Assembly: GCA_022559845.1 (NCBI GenBank)
Contig: CM040121.1
Span: 508,380,566 to 508,444,565 of the forward strand
From: Amorphophallus konjac
Lineage: Eukaryota; Streptophyta; Magnoliopsida; Alismatales; Araceae
Length of the DNA stretch: 64,000 nucleotides
Direction of reading: 5' to 3'
The notes below the pieces were generated by a model. That model was given only the letters and a program-made list of their open reading frames with translations, had not been told where the DNA came from and did no database searches. The number at the start of each line of letters is the position of its first letter. Within the stretch, counting starts at the first letter, position 1. The position numbers were made by a program, and so were the translations under genes. Positions 45,701 to 55,700 of the stretch are shown in pieces.

Positions 45701-46352
45701 GCAAATAATAAATAAACAAGACATTTTAAAATGACATGCTGCAGGGCGTGGCGTGGTTTCATGATTCATCATTTTCAAAAATTAAAAACATTTTAAATTG
45801 ACGACCCAGGGTGGGTCGTTGTTTCAATTGACGGCACCCACCGGGGCGTCATTTTACTGTGTCACTGGTTCGGCATTTCTCCCTTCACCGAGGGCTATGG
45901 AAAATTGATAAAAAAAATAAAAATTAAATGAAATGAAGGGTTGGGGCACCTACCTTGCTCCGTTCGGGTGTTAGTAACCCTCCACGGAGGGGTTGCCGTG
46001 GTGGCCGGGGCTGCCGGATGTGGCGAGGCCGAGGGGTCGCCGCCGCCGGTGGTTCTTTTTCACCTCCTCCTCCTTCTTCTTCTTCGTCACCATCTTCATC
46101 TCCTTCGTCATCCTCTTCATCCTCACCATCGTCTTCATCTTCTTCTCCCTCGCTCCCGTCATCATCTTCCCCTTCCTCTTCACTGGTCGCTTCTTCTCCT
46201 CCACCTTGCTCCACCGCCGGAGCTTCTTCGGCCGTCGCTGGGATTTCCTCATCAACCGCCGCGGGAGCCTCCTCCCCGACGTGCTCATCGTCGCCAAGGT
46301 CCATCACGTCGGGGGCGGTCACCCTCTGCCGTTTGTGTGCACCGCCCGCCAT
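42795..46352 (-). pseudogene. Antisense eight-exon plant-mobile-domain (PMD) gene in element A
   Basis: Start ATG at 46352 (MAGGAHKRQR), stop at 42795-42797. Exons with GT-AG borders: 46352-45954, 45374-44656, 44575-44411, 44308-43944, 43858-about 43768, 43686-43543, 43465-43403, 43313-42795. Exon 1 is highly acidic (about residues 60-95). Exons 2-4 carry a PMD: FLMPWGHMVSSLEDAV, GDIINCRFLGIL, WTPYEGMIDEG, LVMRTLGLH. Exons 5-8 encode an Arg/Glu-rich coiled coil. PMD proteins of the MAIN/MAIL type act in silencing and genome stability in plants, and the domain also occurs in transposons. In-frame stops (two TGA and one TAG in exon 2, one in exon 3, TAGs in exons 4, 5, 6 and 8) and a shift in a GA repeat at 44877-44900 show it is dead. 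Confidence 0.75.
45375..45953 (-). other. Intron 1 of the antisense PMD gene, with hairpin modules
   Basis: A 579-bp intron bounded by AAG/GTAGGT and TTTACAG/GGG on the minus strand. It holds six hairpin modules: GACGACC...GGGTCATT (about 45447), GACGCCCC...GGGGCGC (45480-45499), GACGACC...GGTCGTT (about 45553-45575), ACGCCCC...GGGGCGTT (about 45586-45605), GACGACCC...GGGTCGTT (about 45799-45822), GACGGC...GGCGTC (about 45829-45851). Loops are as short as 4-6 nt. Confidence 0.75.
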
Positions 46353-46499
46353 GGGTTCGAGAAAAGAGAGAATGGAGAGAGAGAAATGGGAAATGGAGAG
46401 TGGGGCTCGGTTAGGGTTTGGTTGCAGAAAGAGAGAGAAGAGGGAAAGTAGACGAAGGGAGGAGAAGAGAATAGGGAAATAGGGCTTAACGTTCGAAAA

Positions 46500-46935
46500 G
46501 AATTGACGCCCGGATGGATGTCGTCGCTCTATTAATTGACGATCTTTGTCAAGGCGTGGTCTTATGATTTGACGACCCGAATTTAGGCGTCATTTTACTT
46601 TGCATGGGAACTCATAACTGTCGTCAGACGTATTAATGGGAGATTGATTGATGTGATTGTCGTCATGATTACTGTTTGGAATTGACGACAGTCTACGCAG
46701 GCGTCGCATGTTTAAGGGACGACATGAATGAAGGCGTTATTTCTGAAAAATTGAGGAATTATTTTAAAAATAATTGAAGGATTTTAAAGAGATTAACGCC
46801 TTACCTTGGGGCGCCAATTAATAGACGCTTGTTTGGATGAGCGTCAATCATGATTTTATTTATAAGAAAATTGATTAAGGGAAATTGACGACATGCTCTA
46901 AGGCGCCGGTTAAGGAATTGACGCCATGCCTAGAG
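46500..46935. repeat. Hairpin-module cluster upstream of the antisense PMD gene
   Basis: About nine modules in 435 bp, starting about 150 bp beyond the PMD gene's ATG: for example GACGCCC...GTCGTC (about 46503-46526), GACGACCC...GGCGTC (about 46571-46592), GACGACA...GGCGTCG (about 46683-46707), ACGCC...GGCGCC (about 46796-46816), GACGCTT...GCGTC (about 46824-46844), GACGCC...GGCGC (about 46919-46940). On the minus strand they occupy the gene's promoter region. Confidence 0.8.
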
Positions 46936-46939
46936 GCGC

Positions 46940-47190
46940 TTCTCAGAACAGAGAACCCGAGGCTCAGTTTTATCCGACAGAATCGCATTGAATTGGAAGA
47001 CAAAAATCAACTCGTTGCTTTGGCTCAAATAAGGAAAGATTCTTTTATTTCATTCAGAAAATCATTGTTATATTTAATGAGCCATCATGGGCCTTATCTT
47101 TCTAAGTGCTATTACATAAGATTTGCATTTGTTCTCTTCTTCTTCGACATGTTGCTTGGACCGATGTAGAAGTCCAACCTTCCATTGAGC
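46940..47190. other. Unassigned spacer between the two antisense genes
   Basis: A plus-strand ORF (46885-47169) has no recognizable domain and overlaps hairpin modules, so it is not called. Nothing else was seen. Confidence 0.4.
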
Positions 47191-47937
47191 CATGATTGTC
47201 TTGACTTCTTCTTGATCCCCACTTGAGCCTAGTTCCCTCTTGAGTGGTGGAAGGTGAGAAGGTTCTTCAAATGTATGCCGAGGTAGTCCAAGTTGTGGAA
47301 GGCATCGGTGAGCGTTGTAGAGGATGAAGTCGATCCCGCCGATTAGTCGTAGCTCGATGCCGGAGGAGAGTCTTGAGCGAAGCTCTTGGGTCTTGAGAAA
47401 TCACGGGGTGCAAGTGAAGCAGCTCTTTGGCATGGTCTTGAAGTAGTTCTTCTAATCACTTCTTTTCTTAAGTTTTGGCACCCGATTAGCTACCCTCTCA
47501 CATAGGCCTAAGGAATCCGTCATGTATCAGAGGGGGCTTTTAGAGAAGATTTTTGAGGCCGGTTGAGTTTCTTGACATGGATCAAATTTTAGGTGGAGGT
47601 CCACCCAACAAGAGAAGAGTAACATGGACCCAAAGAGAGGCCGTCCCAAGGAAGCGGAAGTGAGTCCATTATAGAGGTTAGCTAGCACCACCGGACCTAT
47701 CCTTTTTCCTTCCCATATGCTAGCTATGGTGCTTAGGTGACATTCCTCTAGGTGATCTTCCAATGAAGGGAAGAGGAGAGCTCCTACCATGCATACAACA
47801 AATCCCTTCATCACCCTCTCAAACAAGTCTTCATTCTCTTGGGCCTTGTCTATGTTCTTGTATACCCATGAGGCTAGTTTCAAAAGATTGATTCCTTTGT
47901 GAGCTTTGATTTGATTCACTAAATTTGGACTTTGTAC
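47191..47937 (-). pseudogene. Second antisense PMD-like gene of element A, 3' part
   Basis: The minus-strand reading frame (open 47937-47527) includes LLKLASWVY, CMVGALLFPSLEDH, IASIWEGKRIGPVVLANLYNGL and LLFSCWVDLHL. These match the second half of PMD/DUF7745-type domains: a hydrophobic segment, then W-G---LA-LY, then a W-rich helix. It is preceded, on the far side of element D, by the first half at 59396-59049, in the same frame once one TSD copy is dropped. After 47527 the frame has stops. Probably a transposon-carried relative of plant mobile-domain proteins, nonfunctional here. Confidence 0.6.
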
Positions 47938-47942
47938 AAGGC
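47938..47942. other. Left target-site duplication of element D (AAGGC)
   Basis: AAGGC before the TG at 47943. The right copy at 59044-59048 is AAGAC, one transition different. Confidence 0.8.
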
Positions 47943-48713
47943 TGAAGAGGCGAGATCTCGCGCTGGATCCTGAGCGGGCTGTGGATCACCAGAAGATGAA
48001 TCTGCAAGATAGGGAAACGTATCAGAGGGCCCAGGGGATCTCCCTGGGGTAAAACCCTCCGATGGCTAAGTCAGTAGAGCTATGGTGGAAGCGATAATGG
48101 GGGGAGGAGAGAGCTAAAACGCGAGAAGGGTGAAGCGAATCGTGCTCATGAGCTTAGGGTGTGTGAAAGCCTTGTTCATCTTACCTTCTTCCGGAGGGTA
48201 TCCCTTGCTTAAATAGTGTGCCGCCTTCAGGAGTCCTGTAAGTTGAGGGATTCCCGACGGGAGTTACGTCTTTAACGGGGGCTTTCATGGCCTGATCGTG
48301 GGAACGTTATCCCCTTGGAGTCCGGCGGCTCCCCTGACTCTCCCGCTGGCGGAGGACTCTGAATGGCTGCACATGTGGATAATCAACCGGCCTTACCGAG
48401 CCTCGGGGATGCTAGCTCATGTCCGAGCGATAGGCATGGCCCGGCGAGGGTGGGGTCGGATAGGTCGGCTGGAGCCTATCTCTCTCGGACGGGGAGAGGG
48501 CTTTAGGCCGGACCTTCCTTGGGACCTGACCGTTGTCTCGGGCCCTCCGAGCCTAGAAGGCCGCCGGGGAGAGTTAGTTCCTCGAGTCTTATTTATTGGG
48601 TTTTTCTCCCTAAGTGGGCCCTGTGGGCTATCACTCGGGTGGGCTCGCCTGGTTGGACCTTGTGGGTCTTGTTGGGCTGCCTTTGTGGTGGGCTGCGGAA
48701 ATCCCCCTCTCCA
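47943..48713 (-). repeat. Element D 3' LTR (771 bp)
   Basis: TG at 47943, CA at 48712-48713, matches 58259-59043. On the plus strand it begins TGAAGAGGCGAGATC. Confidence 0.95.
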
Positions 48714-48734
48714 CTTGTCCCCCTCCTACTCCCG
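48714..48734 (-). other. Element D polypurine tract
   Basis: The minus strand reads GGGAGTAGGAGGGGGACAAG immediately before the 3' LTR. Confidence 0.75.
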
Positions 48735-48988
48735 AGCCAAGGAGGCTCGGATGAGTATTTTTTTGAGGCTTTGGACCGGCGTGGCTCAGGTGGGTAGAAT
48801 TCCGTTGGCGTTATGGAGCCGCTTATAGCGGTCGCCGAGGCCCGTAATGATGATCCTGATGGATTCGAAACGAAGGGGCCCCCCTTTTTCTCGGAGCACG
48901 GAACGGCGCGTCGCCACCCTCAGGGGTTTTTAGGGGGCGCTGTTCATCGTTCTAGGCTTCCAGGATTTTAGGCTTTCCTTGCTTCTTG

Positions 48989-51580
48989 ATGCGCCGTGAG
49001 AGCACAGCGGAGACGCGGAGCCTTGCGGCGGCGTTCGAGGAGTTGGCGAGGATAACCGCAGAGGCGGTCCGTCAACTTCCTTCTCCCCCGGAGTCTTCGA
49101 GCTCGTACGAGGGATCTCCTCCCGACTCGATGGCGGATCAGAGTCCGGAGCTTGTGCCGGTGAGGCGGGAACCCGTCCCCAACTGTAGTGAGTTGGGGGA
49201 AGCAGAGGTGCGGAGGCTGGAGCATCGTTTCCGCCTGCCTCTCAGATACAGCTTTGTTGCCACCACTCCGTACGAGACGAGTCTGGATGATCGTGATGAG
49301 CTCATTTGCACCTTCCTTGTGGCTTGGAAGAGTGGATTTCGGCTCCCTTTCGATCCTTTCGTGCTGCAGCTTCTTAATTTTTTCCGGTTGGCGCCTATTC
49401 AGTTGGTGGCCAATTCATATCTGTTGCTCTCGGCCTTCCGGATTCCTTGTCGTCAGCACGACATTTTTCCTTCTTTGGACCTCTTCCACTTCTTTTTTGA
49501 GTTGAAAGCGCACCAGTCGACGGGGAAAGGCTTCTACTTCATCCAAGCGCGGAGGAATAGGAGCTGCATCTCGCTTGCGGCGAAGGACTCCTCGCACAAG
49601 GGGTGGAAGACCCAATTCTTCTGGGTGAAGGCGGTGGCGACGGACGAGATCTGGAGATGCCGGACCTCACCCAACTTTCACCCGAATCTGCCCCCTCGCC
49701 AGGAGGAGTTCCCTCCCCACGTGGAGCAGCAGGCTGCCCGTCTGCTGGAGAACCGTCAATCGACCGAGGAGCTGGTGACGCCGGAAAACATCGAACGGTG
49801 TCTTCTCTCGCGGTTGACGTCGACAGGTACAGCTCTTGAGGCTCTTTTTCGGGGGTGATAGCTCTTTTCCTCCTCCTGACCGGGGCTTCCTCTTGTTGCA
49901 GACGTGAGGCGGGAGCCTCTGGAGGAGGCGGCCGAGGTCATCGATCTGGGAGATGACTCGGCAGCCGATGAGCCTGATGCCCCGGCGGGTCGCGTCCATG
50001 CCCGAGATAAGGGCAAGGGGGCGGCCCCCGAGGGGACTTCTCGATCGACCGGCCTGAAGCGCAAGGATCCCCTGGCGGGGAAGTTGCGGGAGGCCGCAAA
50101 GGCCAAGAAAAGGGCCAAGAAAGCCGGCTTTCCTACCGCCGTCGGGGGCGATTCTGGCTCGGCGGCGCTCCCCCCTCGGGGGCAGGATGGGGCCGACCCC
50201 TCCGGGCTGGCTCTCCCATCCGCCGGGCGAGAGGGGGCCGAGGAGACCAGGGGCCCCGCAGAGGGAGGTGATGGGTCGGCTCTCCCCTCTGTGGGGGCAG
50301 AGGGGGCCGGTGCCGGTGTGGCCGGCGCTGGGACCGAGGGATTGGTCGGCGCGGATGGGGGTTCGCCCGCGAGGGCGTCGCAACCCCAAGTGCCGGCAGT
50401 TTCTGGTGCGGTTGATCCCACGGCGCCGGTCGAGAGTGGGGGTTCGCCCGGGGAGGCGTTGCAACCCCAACCGACCGTGGCGCGCGGGGCGGTCAGCTTC
50501 GCTGCCCGAACATGGTCTTCTGGCGGGGTGCCCAGGGTGGAGCAGTCCCCTTTGCCGGAACCTCTGGTCAGGCTCGGTATCTCGGACGACTTGTACCGGT
50601 TCTGCCGGTCGATCGCCGAGAGGGGGGGAGAAAGGCGCAACACTCCCGCCGGGGTCCTTGATGTCGTGATGGAGGGCGGCCTGGTCATAGCTCGGACAGC
50701 GGCCGTGATGGCGGAGGCGCACGCCCGGACGGAGGCGGAGCGGTCGAGGCTCGCCTGGACCCTTGGTGGATGCGAGGGGAAACTAGCCCGGCTCGAGGGG
50801 GAGCATGAGGGGCTCCGGCGGGAGTTCCTCGCATTCAGGGAGTTGGTGCGGTCGAGCCGACGGGAGGCCGGGGCGCTGGCCGAGCAGCTAGCAAGGGCCC
50901 AAGAATCGCTCGAGAGGAAGAGCAAACGTCTAGAAGACGAGCGTCAACGTCACATCGAGCTGGATGGCCTCTGGGAGCTTGAGCGTGGCGAGCTGCAGGA
51001 TCGGGCGGAGGACGCGGAGCGCCTTCGCGTTGAGGCCGAGGCGGACCGAGCCCGGGCGGAGGGTCGGACGATCGAAGCCGAGCGGAGGATGACCGAGCTA
51101 GAGGAGCGTCTGGCGAGGGCGGAAGAGCGTGCGGCCGAGGCGGAGCGGGCTCGGGACGGGCAGGTCGAGGCGGAGGCGATCGAGCGCTACAAAGGCTCGG
51201 AAGCTTACTCGGCCGACTTGATTGAAGCTGCCCTACCCTACTACGAGGTAGCGCTCCGCCGGGGTGCCCGAAAGGGATTCAGGCAGAGCTATCGCCGGGC
51301 GATGAGCTATGCCAATGAGCACCTTGCCGGGGGTGATTTTCCTTACGGCCAGAGTTATGACTCTGATGAGTCAGTTTCCAGCTCCTCATCTTCGACCGGG
51401 GAAGAACCGGAGGAGTCATCTCCAGCTGGGTCACCAACTCCAGAGGCTCCAGGAGGGCTCATGACCAGGACAGATCTCGCACAGGCGAGGTCAGTGTCCG
51501 GGCCGGCCGTCACCGAAGGTACTGGGGGTGACGCGTCCCCTACTGCTGTTCCCGAGCTTCAAAGTGGGCCCGAGGCCTGA
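48989..51580 (+). CDS. Element D antisense ORF: Transposase_28-like protein with coiled-coil tail (two exons, about 838 aa)
   Basis: ATG at 48989 (the codon just before is TTG). Exon 1 is 48989-49826 and exon 2 is 49902-51580. The 75-bp intron has GACAG/GTACAG and TTGTTGCAG/AC borders, and splicing keeps the frame. Residues about 85-215 (GFRLPFDPFVLQLLNFF, LAPIQLVANSYLLL, GKGFYFIQAR, WKTQFFWVKA) match the 'putative gypsy-type transposon' (Transposase_28-like) domain found in antisense ORFs of Tat elements. A Gly/Ala/Pro-rich linker with repeated GGSP[AG]-type phrases follows, then a long Glu/Arg/Ala coiled coil (exon 2, about 50690-51180) and an acidic Ser-rich end. Role unknown. It is transcribed opposite to pol and has no visible defects. 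Confidence 0.85.
49827..49901 (+). other. Intron of the element D antisense gene
   Basis: 75 bp, GT at 49827 and AG at 49901, with a pyrimidine-rich stretch before the acceptor. Without splicing, exon 1 ends at a TGA at 49856-49858. Confidence 0.75.
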
Positions 51581-52796
51581 TGTATTTTGCTTTATTTTGC
51601 CCCTTCCCTTTTTTGTCTATTTTCCCTTCTGTAAGAGGATTTCTTTATGGGAGGCAATAAAGGACTTACTTTGTTTGATCGTTATCTTTGCCGTGATTTG
51701 GCTGGCGTATCGGGGGCAGTTGGAAGGTGCCGATATTTTCTGCACCGTTCTCGCATGCCGATTCGGGAGATTTCTGGCGGGGCGTCCTTTCATTCCACCA
51801 TGCTTTGAAAGTCGAGGCGCTTCGCGAATCCCGCTAGGGCGGGGGCCGAGGAATCGGAGGTGACCTTCCAGGGGAGGTCCTGTAGCGTGTTTTCGAGGGG
51901 GGAGTCATTTAAGGCGCGTGGCCTCCCTTGCCCTATAAAAAGGACCGAAGGGTGCTCCTTCCTTTTTAACACTTAGGACTCTCGCCGGCGGTCTGCTCTT
52001 GTTCCCTCGTTTTCGCTCTGCGTTGCGCCGCCGCGATCGGAGCATGGAGGACCCTTCAGAAGATGACGCCGCAGACGACGGGGAGCGACCGGTTCCAGCT
52101 GTCCTGGAATATCGGTCGGGTCCGACGGTCGCCGCGCGTGAGACGGGTCCGACGGTCGCCGCGCGGATCTGGAGAGGGCTTCGACGTGCGGGGGCACGCC
52201 GTTTGCCTCCTCTTGGCTCCGGCGAGGCTTCCGGGCGGACGCCGAGATGGAGGGCGGACGGGGGAGTTAGGGATGCCGGCCGCCATTCCCCTCCGTGGGA
52301 GGGGAGGAGGCAGCTCCAGTTCCTTCCTCACCTCTGTCCGCAGCCTCTTTCTCTCTCTTTTGTTCTTCATTTCTTTCACTCTTCGGGGGCTGCTTGCTTT
52401 CTGTTCGCCTCCAAAGAGTTGGTAGTTTGACAGAGAGGAGACCTTCACGACGCTCCTTTTTCCAGGTTGTTGCCAACTTGGAAGGTAGCCTTCCTCGCGT
52501 GAAAGGTGGCCTTCTCCTTGCTGTCCCTCTGTCACCTTTGTCACGGTCCATCCGAACCAACTGGGTCGACCATCTCTTGTCCGAGCCAGTTTCTACGCGA
52601 GGCAGAGTCAGTGGCTGGATGCGAGAAGGTCAAGACCGGGTCGGCCGGGCAATGGCCGTTTGCCGCGGTGCTAGATGGATTTTTGCTTTTCACTATGTAA
52701 TGTACTGGCAGTTGCCTTTCTGATGTACCAACAGTTATCTTGAATGAATGCAAAAAAAAGGGGATTTTATCTTTGCCCGATTTGTTGATACAGTTT
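51581..52796. other. Element D spacer between convergent genes, with plus-strand TATA
   Basis: Lies between the 3' end of the antisense gene (plus) and the 3' end of pol (minus). It holds CCCTATAAAAAGG at about 51932-51944 and, 100 bp on, an ATG at 52044 opening MEDPSEDDAADD, which runs to 52430. That ORF has a duplicated GPTVAAR phrase but no known domain. Several ORFs overlap on both strands (GC-rich), so coding is unproven. Confidence 0.4.
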
Positions 52797-55700
52797 TCAG
52801 AAATAAAATCTGCGTAGTGTGGTTGCGTTCCATGTCCGGGGAATGGGTTCCCCTTCCATTGTGGCTAACCTGTACGCACCTTTCCCGAGCGTCTCGATCA
52901 CTCGGTAGGGGCCTTCCCAGTTGGGGGATAGCTTGCCCGCCGCCTCCAGTGGTCGAGAGGCTTCGGTCTTCCTGAGGACGAAGTCCCCTGGTTGAAATTG
53001 TCTGCCTCGGACCTTGGCGTTGTAGTACCGAGTGAGGCGGCGCTGGTATTCCGTAGCTCGGACGTTCGCGATCTCTCGGAGTTCGTCTGCCAGGTCGAGG
53101 TTTTCGAGCAACTTCTGCTCGTTTGCCTCGGGCGAAAAGTTGATCACTCGGAGAGACAGATTGGCGATCTCTAACGGAACGACGGCTTCGGTGCCATATA
53201 CCAGCTGAAAAGGGGTCTCACCGGTTGCCGTCCTGGGGGTCGTTCGGTGCGACCATAGTACGCTAGGCAGTTCCTCGAGCCAGCTACCCTTAGCCTTGCC
53301 GAGTCTGATTTTTATGCCCTTCAAGATGGTCTTGTTGGCATTTTCAACCAGCCCGTTGGCCTGAGGGTGGGCGACCGAAGTGAAGTGGTTGCGGATATTT
53401 AGGTCGGTGCATCTGTCTCGGAAGTACCGAGAGTCGAATTGCCACCCGTTATCGCTCACTATCACTCGGGGGATGCCAAAGCGACAGATGATCGATTTCC
53501 ATACGAAACCCCATACGACTGTCTCGGTGATCCTTGCTGTAGCTTCAGCCTCGATCCACTTGGTGAAGTAGTCGATGGCGATGATGATAAACTTCTTCTG
53601 GGATTGAGCCGTTGGGAATGGCCCAAGGATGTCAATCCCCCACCGAGCGAAAGGGTAGGGCTCGGTAAGGGTGATAAGTTCCGTGGCCGGCTGATGGACC
53701 AAATGGTCGAACCGTTGGCAACGGTCGCAATGTTGTGCGTAGGCCGTGCAGTCGCGCTGCAGGGTCGGCCACCAGTACCCTTGCCTTAGTAGGATTCTGG
53801 CCAGCGACCGCCCTCCTGAATGTGCTCCGCATAGGCCTTGATGAATCTCTTCAACAGCTTGGCTTGCTTCGTCGGGACCGAGACACTTCAGAAGAGGCCC
53901 AGAGAACGATCTTCGGTAGAGAGCGTTGTCGAGGATGACGAAGCGCCGAGCTTGGTACTTCATTCGGCGGGCTTCCTGAGGGTCGGAGGGCTCCTGGGAG
54001 TCCCGTAGGCAGGACAGGTAGGGGGAGCGCCAGTCACCGGGAGTGGCCGAGTCAATGGCGAGGAGCTCCGAGTCTATGCTCAGGCGCTCTAGCTCTTCTA
54101 GGAGGACCGATCGTGTACCGTCCGGGTCTAGGGAGGAGGCCAGTCGGGAGAGGGCGTCTGCCCGAGAGTTTTGCTCCCGAGCTATTCGGACTACCTCGAA
54201 CTCCTCGAACTGCTGGGCCAGGCTCCGGACCAACTGTAGGTATTTGATCATAGGTACCTCCCGAGCTTCGTACTCGCCATTGACCTGGCTTGCAACTAGC
54301 TGGGAGTCGGTGTGGATCCTGACTCGCTCGGCCCCCAACCGTCGGGCCATGCGGGCTCCCGAGATAAGGGCCTCGTACTCGGAAGCATTGTTGGACGCCA
54401 GAAAGTTGAACTTTAGGGCGTATTGCAACTCTATTCCTTCGGGGGACTTTAGGAGGATCCATGCGCCGCTACCGACCGAGTTGGACGATCCATCGACAAA
54501 CAGCTCCCAGGTTGGCCCGGTTGCCGTCGGAGGCCTGTCCTCGACCGGAACGGTGCTCTTGGCGATGAAGTCGGCGAGTGATTGTCCTTTGATAGCTGAT
54601 CGCGGCCGATACGAGATGTCGTAGGCCCCGAGCATGATGGCCCATTTGACGAGTCGCCCCGAGGCTTCGGGATGGGTCAGAATCTTCTTCAGTGGCTCGC
54701 CGGTTAGCACGGTGATGGGATGCCCCTGGAAGTAGGGTCGGAGGCGCTTTGCGGAGGTAACCAACGCTAGCACGAGTTTCTCGGTTGCGGGATACCTCCG
54801 CTCGGCCTCGTTGAGCACCTTGCTGGTGTAGTAGACCGGCCTCTCGATTCCCGAGTCATTCCTGACTAGGACCGAGCTGACCGTTGATGGCGTCGCCGAG
54901 AGATAGAGCAACAAGACCTCGCCCAGGACGGGCTTGGAAAGCACCGGGGGCGAAGCCAGGAACTCTTTGAGCTCGGCGAACGCTGTCTGGCATTCCCCAT
55001 CCCATGCGAACGTAGCAGATGCTATCTTGGGCCCCCTCATCAGCTTGAAGAAGGGCAGGCATCGTTCGGCCGCACGGGACAGGAAACGACTGAGAGCAGC
55101 GACACGCCCCGTCAGACGCTGGACGTCTTTAATGCACGTGGGCGGGCGCATGTCCAGGATGGCCTGGACCTTGTCGGGGTTGGCTTCGATCCCTCGCTGA
55201 GTGACCAGGAAACCCAGGAACTTCCCGGATCTTACTCCAAAGGCGCACTTGGCGGGGTTGAGCTTCATGCAGTACTTCAGGAGGGTGCCGAAAGTCTCGA
55301 CGAGGTCGGTGAAGTGGTCTTGGGCCCTCGGGGTCTTGACGAGCATGTCGTCGATGTAGGCCTCGACGTTCCGACCTAACTGTCCCTCGAACATATGGTT
55401 GACCAGTCGCTGGTATGTGGCTCCAGCATTCTTCAATCCGAAGGGCATCCAGGTGTAGCAATACACGCCGTAGTCGGTGATGAAGGCGGTCCTCTCGACA
55501 TCTTCAGGGTTCATTCGGATCTGATGATAACCCGAATAGGCATCCAGGAAACTGAGTATCTCGTTGCCCGAGGTTGAGTCAACCAATTGGTCGATGCTCG
55601 GTAGCGGATAGCAGTCCTTGGGGGTGGCCTTGTTCAGATCGGTGAAGTCTACGCACATTCGCCACTTGCCTGTAGTCTTCGGCACCAGGACGACGTTGGC

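Noticed and set aside
45941..46482. Ser- and His/Leu-rich plus-strand ORFs
   Set aside because: They are the complement of the acidic exon 1 repeat of the PMD gene, low complexity only.
49667..50925. Long minus-strand ORFs (351 and 389 aa) opposite the element D antisense gene
   Set aside because: They are shadows in GC-rich DNA with strong codon bias on the plus strand. Composition is Arg/Pro/Ser-rich and no domain is present.
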